Assembly: GCA_024195585.1 (NCBI GenBank)
Contig: SWBL01000558.1
Coordinates: forward strand, 1-20,729
DNA length: 20,729 nucleotides
Origin: Aureobasidium sp. EXF-3400
Taxonomy: Eukaryota; Ascomycota; Dothideomycetes; Dothideales; Saccotheciaceae
Direction of reading: 5' to 3'
In this document: piece by piece, positions 10,916 through 19,181 of the stretch
How positions within the stretch are numbered: position 1 is the first letter of the stretch
Layout: every line of letters starts with the position of its first letter
Position numbers and translations under genes: made by a program
The notes under the pieces: model-generated
Database searches by the model: none
Told to the model about the DNA's origin: nothing
The model's input: the letters and a program-made list of their open reading frames with translations, nothing else

Positions 10916-10935
10916 CATGCCCAAACTTGGGCATG
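10916..10935. repeat. 20-bp near-perfect palindrome in divergent promoter
   Basis: CATGCCCAA and TTGGGCATG are exact reverse complements separated by AC. It lies about 530 bp upstream of the Zn2Cys6 gene and 1.05 kb upstream of the BAG ATG. It could be a binding site for a dimeric regulator or a small hairpin; no family consensus is recognised. Confidence 0.5.
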
Positions 10936-11987
10936 ATGTGGAGCTTGGAAAGGGTGGGTCTGCTTACTAGGTTATGACATCCTCGCCTCGAGACCATCTC
11001 TGTAGTCAAGAACCAAGACGAATCGATCTTTGCACCTAGCAGCATGCGATAAATTTCCAATCGCGTTCGTTACTGGAATTGGAACCATTCACTGTAGTTT
11101 GATCTGCGCTCGGACATGTGGCGCAAAGCTTAGCACCGTCTGTCGCTCTTTAGATTTGACCGACCACCGAGGACTGGGCTTTGATGCTCGCTCTGCCCTA
11201 CCTATCCCTCTGCCTTAAAATGCCTTGCCAGGGCAGAGTGTAATTGGACCACATTCCTACCTGCCGGGGTTGAGGTGCTCGAAAGGTGAAAGCACTGCGT
11301 AGATGTATGCTTCACTCATTTCAGCCATTCACATAGCTTATCTTCGAACAGGATGACGAGTTCAAATCTGGACTCGACGAAAAAGAGCCACCGTGTCATT
11401 AAGATTGTGTCCAAAGGTAAAAGGCCGCGTGGCCATACCTAAGCAAGCCCTGAGGCAAGTTCTAAAGGGGATATTGTGCGACTGTGTAACGCTTACTATG
11501 CTACGATACGTCTCCCCCCGAACATGGTATCCTAGCGAAGTGGCGGCAGTCCTAGTCGGGAAGATGAGCTTGGTGTTCCAGAGAGGCATGCCAACGGGAA
11601 AGCAGGAACAGTGTTTGCAATCTCTGTGCAGCACTATTGCTATAGGCAATAAGATGTGTTTGGTACAATAGGTAGTTCAAGAGAGTAGGTGGTGCCTTGG
11701 CGGGCATTAGCCACAGTTCGCAATCTACTTGGTATGTGCGGCGGCAGCCCCTCGTGCTCCTCAGGCTGCGTCACAGAATCTTTCTCACGACCATCGCACA
11801 TCGACACCAGACCGCACACAGTGGTGTTTTGCAGGTCGCTTCAACCACCGTCAATCTGGCTGCGTCCTCGTTCGTCGACGTCTTGCAGGACACTCCTGCC
11901 GAAATCTGGCAACGCGCCCATCTCTGGTTTAGCGAACAAGACAGCTCTGTCCTTGCTGTGATCGCTCTTACTGCCATCGCCTTGACC

Positions 11988-12848
11988 ATGTCGTGGTCAT
12001 CTCGCTTCGGCTCCTGGTCTGGACGTTTCTCGCCCTTTGGTCGTTCTGGAGCTTCTGCACAGGTCAAAGACTCAGACTACAGCTACATCACCCAAGACGA
12101 TCTGAACAAAGCCGAGCAAACAGATGCCTCGCCCGCTCCTTCTGGCCCACCCAGAGACACCGATGTCCTGGTTCTCAAAAGCAAGCGCATCAGTTATCCC
12201 GTCCATTTCCCTGCCTACTCGATCGAAAAGGGCGAACTGAAAATCAGATCTGTTAGAGAGCAAGCCGCCAACAAGACTGGCGCAGATGCGCGACACATCA
12301 AGCTCTTTTTCAGAGGCAAGAACATGAAGGAGGACTCCAACTCGTGCCGCGCAGAAGGTCTCAGACACAACAGCGAGATCATGTGCGTCGTTGGAGATGC
12401 TGTTCCCGAGTCTATGAGCTCGAGCGACTCGGAAGACGAAGAAGCAACTGCCGACGGTGCAGATGCGCCAAAGAGGAAGCGCAACCGCAACAAGAACAAG
12501 AAGAAGAAGTCTAAGAAGTCAGCAACACCGCAGAACGACACTTCGAGGACACAATCACCACGTCCACCGCCTGTCCCTGTCACACCCATGGACAAGTTGA
12601 ATGCTGTCAACTCAACTCTCCAAGGCCTGCTACCTCAGTGCGTCCAGTTTTTGGCAAACCCTCCGGCCGACCAGGCAAAGAAGGACTTCGAGCACAAGCG
12701 TCTTAGTGAAACTATACTCGCACAGGTTCTTCTCAAATTGGACGCCGTCGACCCCGATGGTGACCCGGAAGCAAGAGCGAGAAGAAAGGAGCTGGTCAAG
12801 GAGGCTCAAAATGTCCTCAACAGTCTGGACGAGAAGATCAAGTCGTGA
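11988..12848 (+). CDS. BAG-domain Hsp70 cochaperone with ubiquitin-like domain (5' end uncertain)
   Basis: From the ATG at 11988 (ACC before it, a good context) the protein has 286 residues: a Ser/Gly-rich start, a ubiquitin-like fold at about 56-138, an acidic Ser/Asp/Glu stretch (143-153), a basic Lys/Arg/Asn cluster (161-178) and a C-terminal BAG domain at about 200-284. BAG domains bind the Hsp70 ATPase domain and promote nucleotide release. The frame stays open upstream for 97 codons without an ATG. In its last 50 codons it uses C-ending codons and encodes a hydrophobic helix (SSVLAVIALTAIALT) just before Met 1. I therefore infer an N-terminal membrane anchor, as in membrane-bound UBL-BAG proteins of fission yeast, and an ATG-bearing exon further upstream. 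A possible intron is 11732-11834 (GTATGT donor, TTTTGCAG acceptor), but I could not place the start. It converges on the hydrolase gene, 161 bp between stops. Confidence 0.85.
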   Translation: MSWSSRFGSWSGRFSPFGRSGASAQVKDSDYSYITQDDLNKAEQTDASPAPSGPPRDTDVLVLKSKRISYPVHFPAYSIEKGELKIRSVREQAANKTGADARHIKLFFRGKNMKEDSNSCRAEGLRHNSEIMCVVGDAVPESMSSSDSEDEEATADGADAPKRKRNRNKNKKKKSKKSATPQNDTSRTQSPRPPPVPVTPMDKLNAVNSTLQGLLPQCVQFLANPPADQAKKDFEHKRLSETILAQVLLKLDAVDPDGDPEARARRKELVKEAQNVLNSLDEKIKS

Positions 12849-13009
12849 TTCACTGATAGAAGATATGCAAATTTGTATTGTACGGCGGCCTCCATCAATC
12901 TACTTACGAGCAATTGTGTTCGGATGCAGGTGTTTCTCATCCATATGCAACAGCCAACATCCCGCGCGCCTTTCTAGAGAAGATTGACAACGGCTGACTA
13001 CCCAAAGCT

Positions 13010-14205
13010 CTAGCCCAAATGCCATTCAATCCACTCCAAGAGCAACACCCAGATATCATGGCTGTTCTTCTCCATGAAAAACATATGACCATTTCCATGC
13101 ACGCCGGCATTGCCTAACTCCAAGTGATCTGTCATAGTACAGCCAGCCTGGCGCAAATACAGTGCAGTGCAATAGTCGTAGACTGCATGGTAGGAGGCCT
13201 CGGATGTTACAACAAGAATTGGTTTTGGAGCTAGATTGGAGAGACGCCTAGGAGCTGGTGAAGACGCTTGTAAAACGCAGCCATCAAGATTCTCCGAAGA
13301 CGCAGGAACCACCTCTTTGACAAGGTCGATGACTGGATCCGTGACAGGTGGTGAGTAGACAAGAGGTACATCAGCAAGCCCCCAAGGACGCGCACTGGCA
13401 TTGTTGAACACCGCACCACGAAAAGGTGGACCGCCAGGCTCAAGCAGAATGATGGCCTCTGTCAGGTTTGGTCGAGCGTCTGCAACCAAGATTGCCATTG
13501 GACCGGCTTGACTGTGGCCGATGATGATAACAGGGCTACCGATACGATCGAGAAGAGCAGCACCCGCAGCCTGCACAGTCGCTTGTGAATAAGTGTCGTT
13601 ATTGGAGAGCTGGACATTGGAGCTGTAAAACGCGTCGAAGACTGGATCACCCATTCGTCCAGTACCAGGCCATTGCGTGTGGTTGACTGCTTGAGGCCAG
13701 AGCTTGTAGTCTTGAGGTGCTGTGAAACGCTGTTGAATCAACTCGGCAGAGTTGGATACAAGTTTAGGTCCAGCACCTGGCCTCCAAGCAGATCGACCAC
13801 GAGACGTCTGCTCAACAATGTAAATTTCAAAGCCTTGCATGATGAAGAGCGAAGCCCAGCCTCTGCCGCCATCGGGCTTGTTCAGAAAGTTCTAGGTCGT
13901 ATAGTTCAGTCTAATGTGTGCACAGATGATAGAAGAAGTCATACTGTTCCTGTCTGACCAGCACCTGGTATGAAGACGAGTGGTCTTTGATTTCGTGGCC
14001 CTCCAAGGGGAGTGAGCCTTTCCACATACATCTGATCTTGGAAGGCATGCCCGCCAGATCCGTCCGAGACGTACTTTCCACCAACATAGAAGTAGTTGCG
14101 AATGTACGGTACCTCTTCATTCGCCGTGTAACCATACGCGCAAGAACCACGGGTGGCATGAATAAAAGTGAACAGCAATGCAAGAAGAGAACAAAAAGAT
14201 GCCAT
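13010..14205 (-). CDS. Secreted alpha/beta hydrolase (esterase), esterase-713-like
   Basis: Two exons, 14205-13945 and 13891-13010, give 380 residues; the 53-bp intron (13892-13944) runs from GTATGA to CCTAG with a CTGAAC branch sequence and lies between codons. Residues 1-20 look like a signal peptide (hydrophobic core followed by ATRG-SCA), and N-glycosylation sites are present. The fold has GAGQTGT after the first core strand, a GHSQAG nucleophile elbow with Ser214, a probable acid Glu238 in LLEPGG, and a catalytic His in GVHGNGH (352 or 356). The Glu acid and the GVHGN-H segment match the bacterial esterase 713 type, as does the PDGGRGW segment, from memory of that family. The substrate is unknown. 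A weak-context ATG in another frame lies 8 nt upstream of the start (14213), while the ATG at 14205 has A at -3. Confidence 0.9.
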
Positions 14206-14719
14206 GTTGCCATGAATTCTCAATTTCAGAATCGTGTCTTAACACGAGCTGGTCAATGGACACTGATAGGGGAGGAGTAGTACTCGAGTAGAAGCACGGG
14301 CTGAGGTCGTACCTACCTAGCATTGCGAGGGGTAGCCGATCATCTGATATTATTAAGCTGCCTCACCGGTGTGTTCAACATGATCTACTGAGGAAGGGGC
14401 ACATGAGGGGTATATGCAGGATTAATGAGGATCATTTCTTGGCTGGCCAAGAGTCTTGGATGTCAGTGTTCACCAACCTGCCTTGACACTACTCTCGCAT
14501 ATCGAAAAAACGTGTTGATTGCGTTTCTGTGTTTAAAGGTCTCGATGTCTATAGAGGACTGCCTGCTGACCACATGACGGTGTAGATAGCCTTGCTCTCG
14601 AGATAATCTGCAGCGTGCAGCGTCACACCTCGATCATGTCTTCGGATGCTCTTGCCAAAGTATTGGGCTGCTCGCTCATACAAGGAGAACTGCCATGGAT
14701 TCAACGATAACATGCTAGA
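14206..14719. other. Intergenic region upstream of the hydrolase gene
   Basis: About 510 bp between the hydrolase start and the stop of the next minus-strand gene. It must hold the hydrolase promoter and the 3' UTR of the unrecognised gene. I see no gene, strong repeat or recognised motif. Confidence 0.5.
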
Positions 14720-15568
14720 TCATTTTTGCGAGCCTTTCTCCTTCTGTCTTCTCTCTCCAGCCCAAAGTCTCAATCCTGCCTCATGCTTCTCCATACTGGA
14801 CTTGATTTCCTTTCCGACCCTCTCCGTAAGATGATTCAAAGCCGGAACAACCTCAGTCAACAAGCCCAGCATAAGTTGCTCTTTCTGTGCATATGCCTCG
14901 GCGTTGGTCTCGGGGAACTGAGGAGGCTGTAGCTGCTCTTCAACCACACGGCCTAGCTCGATGAACAATTGATTGTGAAGCAAGCGGAAGCGCTCGAGAG
15001 ATGGCGTGTCATGTTTGAACAGGATAAGCGAAGAGGCGTTGAGAGAAGCGGTCGGTGGGATGAAGAAGTTGTGGTCGGCCAGAGCAGAAAAAGTCTGATG
15101 TTCGCTCATGCCGGGAGCCATGGTGCTTGTCGTGGTGTCTGTGGTGGTGGCGCTTCTTGTGGTGTCTGCGGTGTGGCTTGCAGCGATCGAACTGGTGTCA
15201 ATTGTGATTGTGGGAATGTTCTGCGAGACAACCTCCATGGGCTCTGGAAGTTGTGGTGGAAGTTCGACGCTCTCCGGAGCCGTAGCTCTGGCAGCAGGTA
15301 GGTTGTGGATATCGCGGATGGCAGAAGTCGGGCAGCTCTTAGTTGTCCACTCGTCGGGCTCAATAGGAGGGGTCATGAGAGTGGCATCGATGCCTTGCAC
15401 GCTCGCTCTGCGCTGAGCACCCTCGAAGACCTGAGTCGGCATGACAGAGATCGTGTCTTCCTCTGCCAATCTTCTATCGATCTGGTTCTGTCGGCGTTCT
15501 TGTACCCAAGTTCGTCTCTTGCTCTTCGTCTTGGATGCCGCCTTGGTGTTTTGTTGAATGTCAGACAT
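14720..15568 (-). CDS. Unrecognised protein, disordered N-terminal part and helical C-terminal part
   Basis: Single-exon frame of 282 residues from the ATG at 15568; the frame extends a little upstream but without an ATG. I do not recognise a family. The first 40 residues are basic (SKTKSKRRTWVQERRQ) and could act as a nuclear signal or form a helix. Residues about 60-170 are rich in Pro, Thr, Ser and Ala, with a Thr-dense segment near 130-150, and look disordered. The last 90 residues look helical and amphipathic, with a leucine-rich pattern (FRLLHNQLFIELGRVVEEQ) and a charged end, perhaps a dimerising or partner-binding coil. No signal peptide, membrane segment or catalytic motif is seen. 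A real gene is supported by its length and by codon use biased towards C/G in third positions. It is tandem with its minus-strand neighbours. Confidence 0.75.
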   Translation of the reverse strand: MSDIQQNTKAASKTKSKRRTWVQERRQNQIDRRLAEEDTISVMPTQVFEGAQRRASVQGIDATLMTPPIEPDEWTTKSCPTSAIRDIHNLPAARATAPESVELPPQLPEPMEVVSQNIPTITIDTSSIAASHTADTTRSATTTDTTTSTMAPGMSEHQTFSALADHNFFIPPTASLNASSLILFKHDTPSLERFRLLHNQLFIELGRVVEEQLQPPQFPETNAEAYAQKEQLMLGLLTEVVPALNHLTERVGKEIKSSMEKHEAGLRLWAGERRQKEKGSQK

Positions 15569-16027
15569 GTCAAGCGAGATGATTGTACTTTGTCTAGACT
15601 GTGGTGTGGCGTCTAAGAATGCCTGAAGGGGCAAGTGTTGTTGATGTTATCCAATCGCCGTGTGTTGGATGTCTTAGCAAGAAGCAAAAGGAAATCGGTT
15701 TGCTCTCACTGGCAATTAAGACGATTCACAAACATGAATTACCGCAGCGACATGTGAATGAACTCTGTGTGCCACTTTCACTCTCCCACATACAACCGCC
15801 AACATTCAGCGCTTGCAAAAAGTCGCAAACTATATCGAGATCTGCTTGTCTCCATTGAGAGCTGGAAATGTATAGAAGCGCCTGCAGCTATTCCTGGTGA
15901 GATGTGTCTATAGTTGTGAGTGAACGATCAAATGCTTTATTGTCTCTTACGCTAGAGCTTTGTCACCTCTGTTTGTCTTTGTCGTCACCATCATCAACCT
16001 TTGTTACTTTTCCAACGCTATCCTAGC
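15569..16027. other. Intergenic region between the unrecognised gene and the GST gene
   Basis: About 460 bp holding the promoter of the unrecognised gene and the 3' UTR of the GST gene, both on the minus strand. An 85-codon open frame on the + strand lacks an ATG start and has no recognisable content. No other feature is seen. Confidence 0.5.
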
Positions 16028-16898
16028 TCACTGACGATCAAGCTCGGGATAGTGTCGGAAGACACCCATGCTGTATGGCTTTCTCCTCTTGCTGTCTAGA
16101 TACTTCTTCAACCAAGGCTCGTCCTTTAGACTTGGGTAGAAGTGATCAAACAGCAACGGCGACTCTGAGCTTCTGTGTTTCATCTCCTTGGGGAAGGCAA
16201 ACTTGAGTCCATCAATGACCTGCCACAAAACAAGATCTGCATATGTCAGAGACTCGCCAACGAGATGTTTGCCTTGTCCTGATGCTTTGTTGTGCTTGAG
16301 TACACGTTCAAAATAGCTGAAGAACTTGGGCAAGCGATTCTCACGGAAGTCGGTTGCTTTCTTGAGTGCTTCATCTTTTTGTTCTGGATGGCCATGTCAA
16401 TGGATGCAACGGCAGATAGTGCGGGCAATTGTGGTTCCTACCTTCGTAGTACTTCGCAACGGCAACAGGGTGGTGTGTATCATGCGTTTCGTTGTTGAGA
16501 TCAAGTGCAGTCAAAGCAAGCTGGTTAACATAGTACTTCTCCGGTTCGTCCGAGCCAGCAAGCTTCAGAGGACCACCAAGATACAACATGATATTGGGTG
16601 TTTGATGGATCAGGAGCGCCTTTCCATCCTTGCCGGCTCCGTGTACACGCAAAGCAGGTGGCGCAAAAGCAGGAGGATTACCGTCTTCATCTCCAATGCT
16701 CTCAGGACTTGTGATAGCTTGCACCAAGCCATATCCGTTAGCTCCAGAGTCGTCTGGTGGGTTGTCATTGGCAACGTCGGCATAGCTGACGTCCGCAGCC
16801 TCGAACATCAAGCGGATGAATTCGCCTCTACCAGGGATTACAGGATGGTAGAGCAACTCATACTGGGGCTCGGTACGTTGGCGTTTGGCTTCGGCCAT
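16028..16898 (-). CDS. Glutathione S-transferase family protein
   Basis: Two exons, 16898-16442 and 16383-16028, joined across a 58-bp intron (16384-16441, GTAGG donor, CCATCCAG acceptor) that splits a Glu codon; 270 residues. A thioredoxin-like N-terminal domain (about 12-115) holds YELLYHPVIPGRGEFIRL, and the usual glutathione-contacting Ser-x-Ala-Ile segment is replaced by HQTPNIMLYLG. A helical GST C-terminal domain follows (about 120-250), including LVGESLTYADLVLWQ, and the tail YSMGVFRHYPELDRQ is, as I recall, conserved in fungal relatives. The expected reaction is conjugation or reduction with glutathione; the substrate is unknown. The ATG at 16898 has A at -3 and G at +4. An in-frame ATG at 17018 in a weaker context would add 40 residues that look like a mitochondrial presequence (many R, S and T, one Glu, ending RTFSLTTPI). 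The gene lies just downstream of gaaA, without a proven link. Confidence 0.9.
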
Positions 16899-17207
16899 GA
16901 TGGGTGTTGTCAATGAAAATGTTCGAATGCTTTGAAACAGAATGTGATGTGTATGTTCGTAAGGCAACCTATTGAAAGAGCGAGCAATGTTCCTACAAGT
17001 TGACTGAATGGCGGTCATGGAATGAAAGAGGGAGGTCAGAGCGGCCGACTTCAGGATGACATGAGCATCTCCACACTGCATGACGTTGAAGCCGGGGCTT
17101 TTCTCCACTCGGGTATGCAGCAACACCACATACATTAATAATTGTATATCGCAACGATGGTTCTTTTAGAAGTCATGCGGTCTATATTCATGTCATGCTG
17201 GTCTTGC
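16899..17207. other. Short intergenic region gaaA-GST, including possible GST N-terminal extension
   Basis: About 309 bp between the stop of gaaA and the main GST start. The part 16899-17018 stays open in frame with the GST and may encode a mitochondrial presequence. The remainder must contain the gaaA 3' UTR and GST promoter; no clear motif was seen. Confidence 0.45.
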
Positions 17208-18618
17208 CTACTTCAGCTCCCATTGACCATCCTTCTCGACAATCTGTATCGCTCTGTTCTCATCTAAACTCCTTCTACCACCTTCGAGAATGGCTCCGGT
17301 AGCAATAGTGTTCTTCAATGTCGGCAGACCGCGCTTGTCGAGGTCGTCTAGAGACACTTTCCCGTCCTTGAGTGCGGTAATGGCATCCACAAACTTTTCG
17401 AATGAGACATAACCATAGCCTCCTTGACCAGCGAAATCACCCGACTCGTCAGGAGCGTACTTCATGTAGAATCTAAACAAGATTGTTAGCTGACTGAAAC
17501 AATACGGGATAGACATAAAGAACTTACGGATTGTACCAGGTGAGGCCTGATTCGTCCTCGGTTACGTCGTAGCCTCTCTTGGCTTGGTTGACGCGAACCT
17601 CACCCTTGCTGGCCATGTAGTGGAAGTATTGGTTGCTGTGGACACCTGCTTTTTGCGGTGCTGTCCAGCTTGCTGTGTAGACGCCAGTAGCACGTCTTCC
17701 GCTTCCGTCTTTCTTCTCCCAGTCCACGAGCAGGGTAATTGTATCCTCGGTCTCTTCGACGCAACCTAGATCAGTAGCAATGCCTTTGCTGGCGCTGCCA
17801 GTGACCTTTACCGGTTTGTAATCGGGTACCATGCTCTCATTGACGTCGATGTGGTGCTGGGAGTGTTAGTGTTGAGTCGTGTGCGCTTGTCGATCGTCGG
17901 TACTTACAGAGTTGAGATAGTATGAGATATCGGATTCCTTGCCGGCCCATGCCTTGAAAGTCTCAAGTTGCGACTTGGGCTGTGACATGTAGCTGTAGAA
18001 ATAATTAAATTCACCCAGAGTCTTGAGAGCGCGATGGCGAGCATCTGCATAGGCAGGATCGAAACGCTTGTGGTGCTCGATGTAGACAAAGACATTGTGC
18101 TTTCTGCTGGCCTCGAGCAGTTGTTGGTGCTCAGATAGCAATTTGACAGCGGGCTTGGTGATCATGACGTGGATGCCTCTCTCAATAGCGTACATAGCAA
18201 TGGGAAAATGCGTCGGATCAGGAGTGAAGATGGTGATGGCATCACCAGGCGAGAGAGCGTCGATGGCCTTCTTGTAGGCTTCAGGATCACGTTGATCATT
18301 TGCTGGGTACGATTCGAAAGATGTGTCTAGTCCGTTGTACACCTGGGAGATGTTCTTGTTCAAGTGCTCGCCTGCCGACTATCAGTCTTGTATTCTTCAG
18401 TACTGGTCACTCGACAGTAATGACAACTTACGGATTGCAGGGAACTTGTTTCCAGAAGTTCCCACCATGCTCAAGTTGCCCACCTTGCCCCGTCGTCTTA
18501 AGTCGAAAAGTGTCAGACCAACGACACCAACTTTCTTGTCAGATCCAGAGGCACCACCGCCAACGAAACCTGTCGTGTACTCGCCAGTACCGACCATGCA
18601 AACATTGAGAGGGGCCAT
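17208..18618 (-). CDS. gaaA: D-galacturonate reductase (Gfo/Idh/MocA family), GaaA
   Basis: First enzyme of fungal D-galacturonate catabolism: reduces D-galacturonate to L-galactonate with NAD(P)H in the cytosol. Four exons: 18618-18432, 18371-17908, 17856-17528 and 17472-17208, 414 residues; introns of 60, 51 and 55 bp have GTAAGT donors and restore the frame exactly. The N-terminal Rossmann fold starts at [10 protein letters not shown] (8-17), and the family's EKP motif appears as TKP (134-136). The segments [11 protein letters not shown] (161-171) and YYLNSHHID (213-221) supply likely catalytic Lys/His residues, and a C-terminal Gfo/Idh domain follows. The sequence closely follows Aspergillus niger GaaA (Botrytis BcGar2) as I remember it, and is not the aldo-keto-reductase type Gar1 of Trichoderma. 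It is divergent from gaaC, with a shared 563-bp promoter holding a galacturonate-response motif and CreA-type sites, so induction by galacturonate and glucose repression are expected. Confidence 0.94.
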
Positions 18619-18791
18619 GATGTGCGATGAGCTCGTTCAGAAGCTACTCTACTCGATTCGATACAGCAAAGAGCGCGAAGATAGAGGGAAATAGAAGGAA
18701 AAGAGCAGAGAGAACAAGGAGAAGAGGGCACAGATTAACCCAAGGGTAATTGCATCACCGAGACGGAGGATTACTTGCGTGAAGCAGTATG

Positions 18792-18811
18792 GCGGGGTGT
18801 ATTTTGTGGAG
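18792..18811 (+). promoter_or_regulatory. Two CreA-type sites (GCGGGG, GTGGAG)
   Basis: GCGGGG at 18792-18797 and GTGGAG at 18806-18811 both fit the carbon-catabolite repressor consensus SYGGRG and lie 8 bp apart. Paired CreA sites are the ones usually found functional in Aspergillus. They lie 174-193 bp upstream of the gaaA start. Confidence 0.5.
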
Positions 18812-18856
18812 TTGTTCTATTGCCGACCAGGGCGCCAGCAATAAACACCACCCGCG

Positions 18857-18865
18857 ATTGGTGGA
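18857..18865 (-). promoter_or_regulatory. Galacturonate-responsive element TCCACCAAT
   Basis: The + strand reads ATTGGTGGA, so the minus strand carries TCCACCAAT, a perfect match to the element TCCNCCAAT described for galacturonate-induced genes and linked to the Zn2Cys6 activator GaaR. It lies about 240 bp upstream of gaaA and 317 bp upstream of gaaC. It also contains a CCAAT box. I saw no second copy in this promoter. Confidence 0.75.
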
Positions 18866-18874
18866 AAAGTGTTT

Positions 18875-18880
18875 CTCCAC
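18875..18880 (-). promoter_or_regulatory. CreA-type site next to the galacturonate element
   Basis: CTCCAC on the + strand is GTGGAG on the minus strand, fitting SYGGRG, only 9 bp from the TCCACCAAT element. Such proximity would allow CreA to compete with the activator; this is inference. Confidence 0.4.
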
Positions 18881-18963
18881 CGCAAGCAAGCGCCTGTGCA
18901 CCCATCTTCAATAGCCGACGTGGTCGGATCAGGTCTGTTTTGGTGCACGCCGGGTCTGAGCTG

Positions 18964-18998
18964 CCCCACGCCCCGCTGCTCCTCCGTATACGGCGGGG
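18964..18998. promoter_or_regulatory. Cluster of three CreA-type sites around a CCGTATACGG palindrome
   Basis: CCCCAC (18964-18969) and CCCCGC (18971-18976) read GTGGGG and GCGGGG on the minus strand, and GCGGGG occurs on the + strand at 18993-18998. Between them, CCGTATACGG (18984-18993) is a perfect palindrome with CCG and CGG triplets separated by 4 bp, a layout used by Zn2Cys6 dimers; it overlaps the last CreA-type site by one base. Confidence 0.45.
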
Positions 18999-19181
18999 GG
19001 TAAATATCGCGAGAGTATGGTACGTGAGCGGACGGATTCGATTTAACCGCCAGGATAAGTACAAGGTTTGTCCAGTAGCAACTTCCTACTTCTCACTTTC
19101 TCCTTCTTCTTGTCCTGCGTACTGTCTTGTGAGACTCCATCTCAACATCTATACCATCGAAAGTAATAGACATTCGTCAAA

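Larger units (their letters stand above)
10384..11987. other. Divergent intergenic/promoter region between the Zn2Cys6 gene and the BAG gene
   Basis: About 1.6 kb without a recognisable complete gene. Near the transcription-factor side is a CGG-rich element (10582-10594). A 20-bp near-perfect palindrome lies at 10916-10935, and a 9-bp inverted repeat (CTCTGCCCT/AGGGCAGAG) at 11191-11199 and 11230-11238. The right end, from about 11835, is probably coding sequence of the BAG gene (see that entry), and its first exon should also lie in this region. Confidence 0.55.
18619..19181. promoter_or_regulatory. Shared bidirectional promoter of gaaA and gaaC
   Basis: This 563-bp region lies between divergent starts. 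Each end is a CT-rich leader on its coding strand (18677-18730 for gaaA; 19080-19120 for gaaC). The middle holds a TCCACCAAT element on the minus strand (18857-18865), several CreA-type sites, and the palindrome CCGTATACGG (18984-18993). A TAAATAT sequence near 19001 may act as a TATA-like element for gaaC. The gaaA/gaaC shared promoter is established in Aspergillus and Botrytis; individual site function here is inference. Confidence 0.85.

Noticed and set aside
11191..11238. 9-bp inverted repeat CTCTGCCCT/AGGGCAGAG with 30-bp spacing
   Set aside because: Short arms and a long spacer occur readily by chance in 1.6 kb, and no known site is matched.
11697..12848. 383-codon frame taken as a complete BAG gene starting at 11697
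   Set aside because: The first codon is TTG, not ATG, and the first ~45 codons do not look coding. I kept the ATG at 11988 and treated the upstream part as a probable internal exon with a missing start.
1572..12848. Idea that the J-domain and BAG genes form an Hsp70 cochaperone cluster
   Set aside because: They are separated by over 8 kb and two unrelated genes, with no shared promoter; coincidence is the simpler view.
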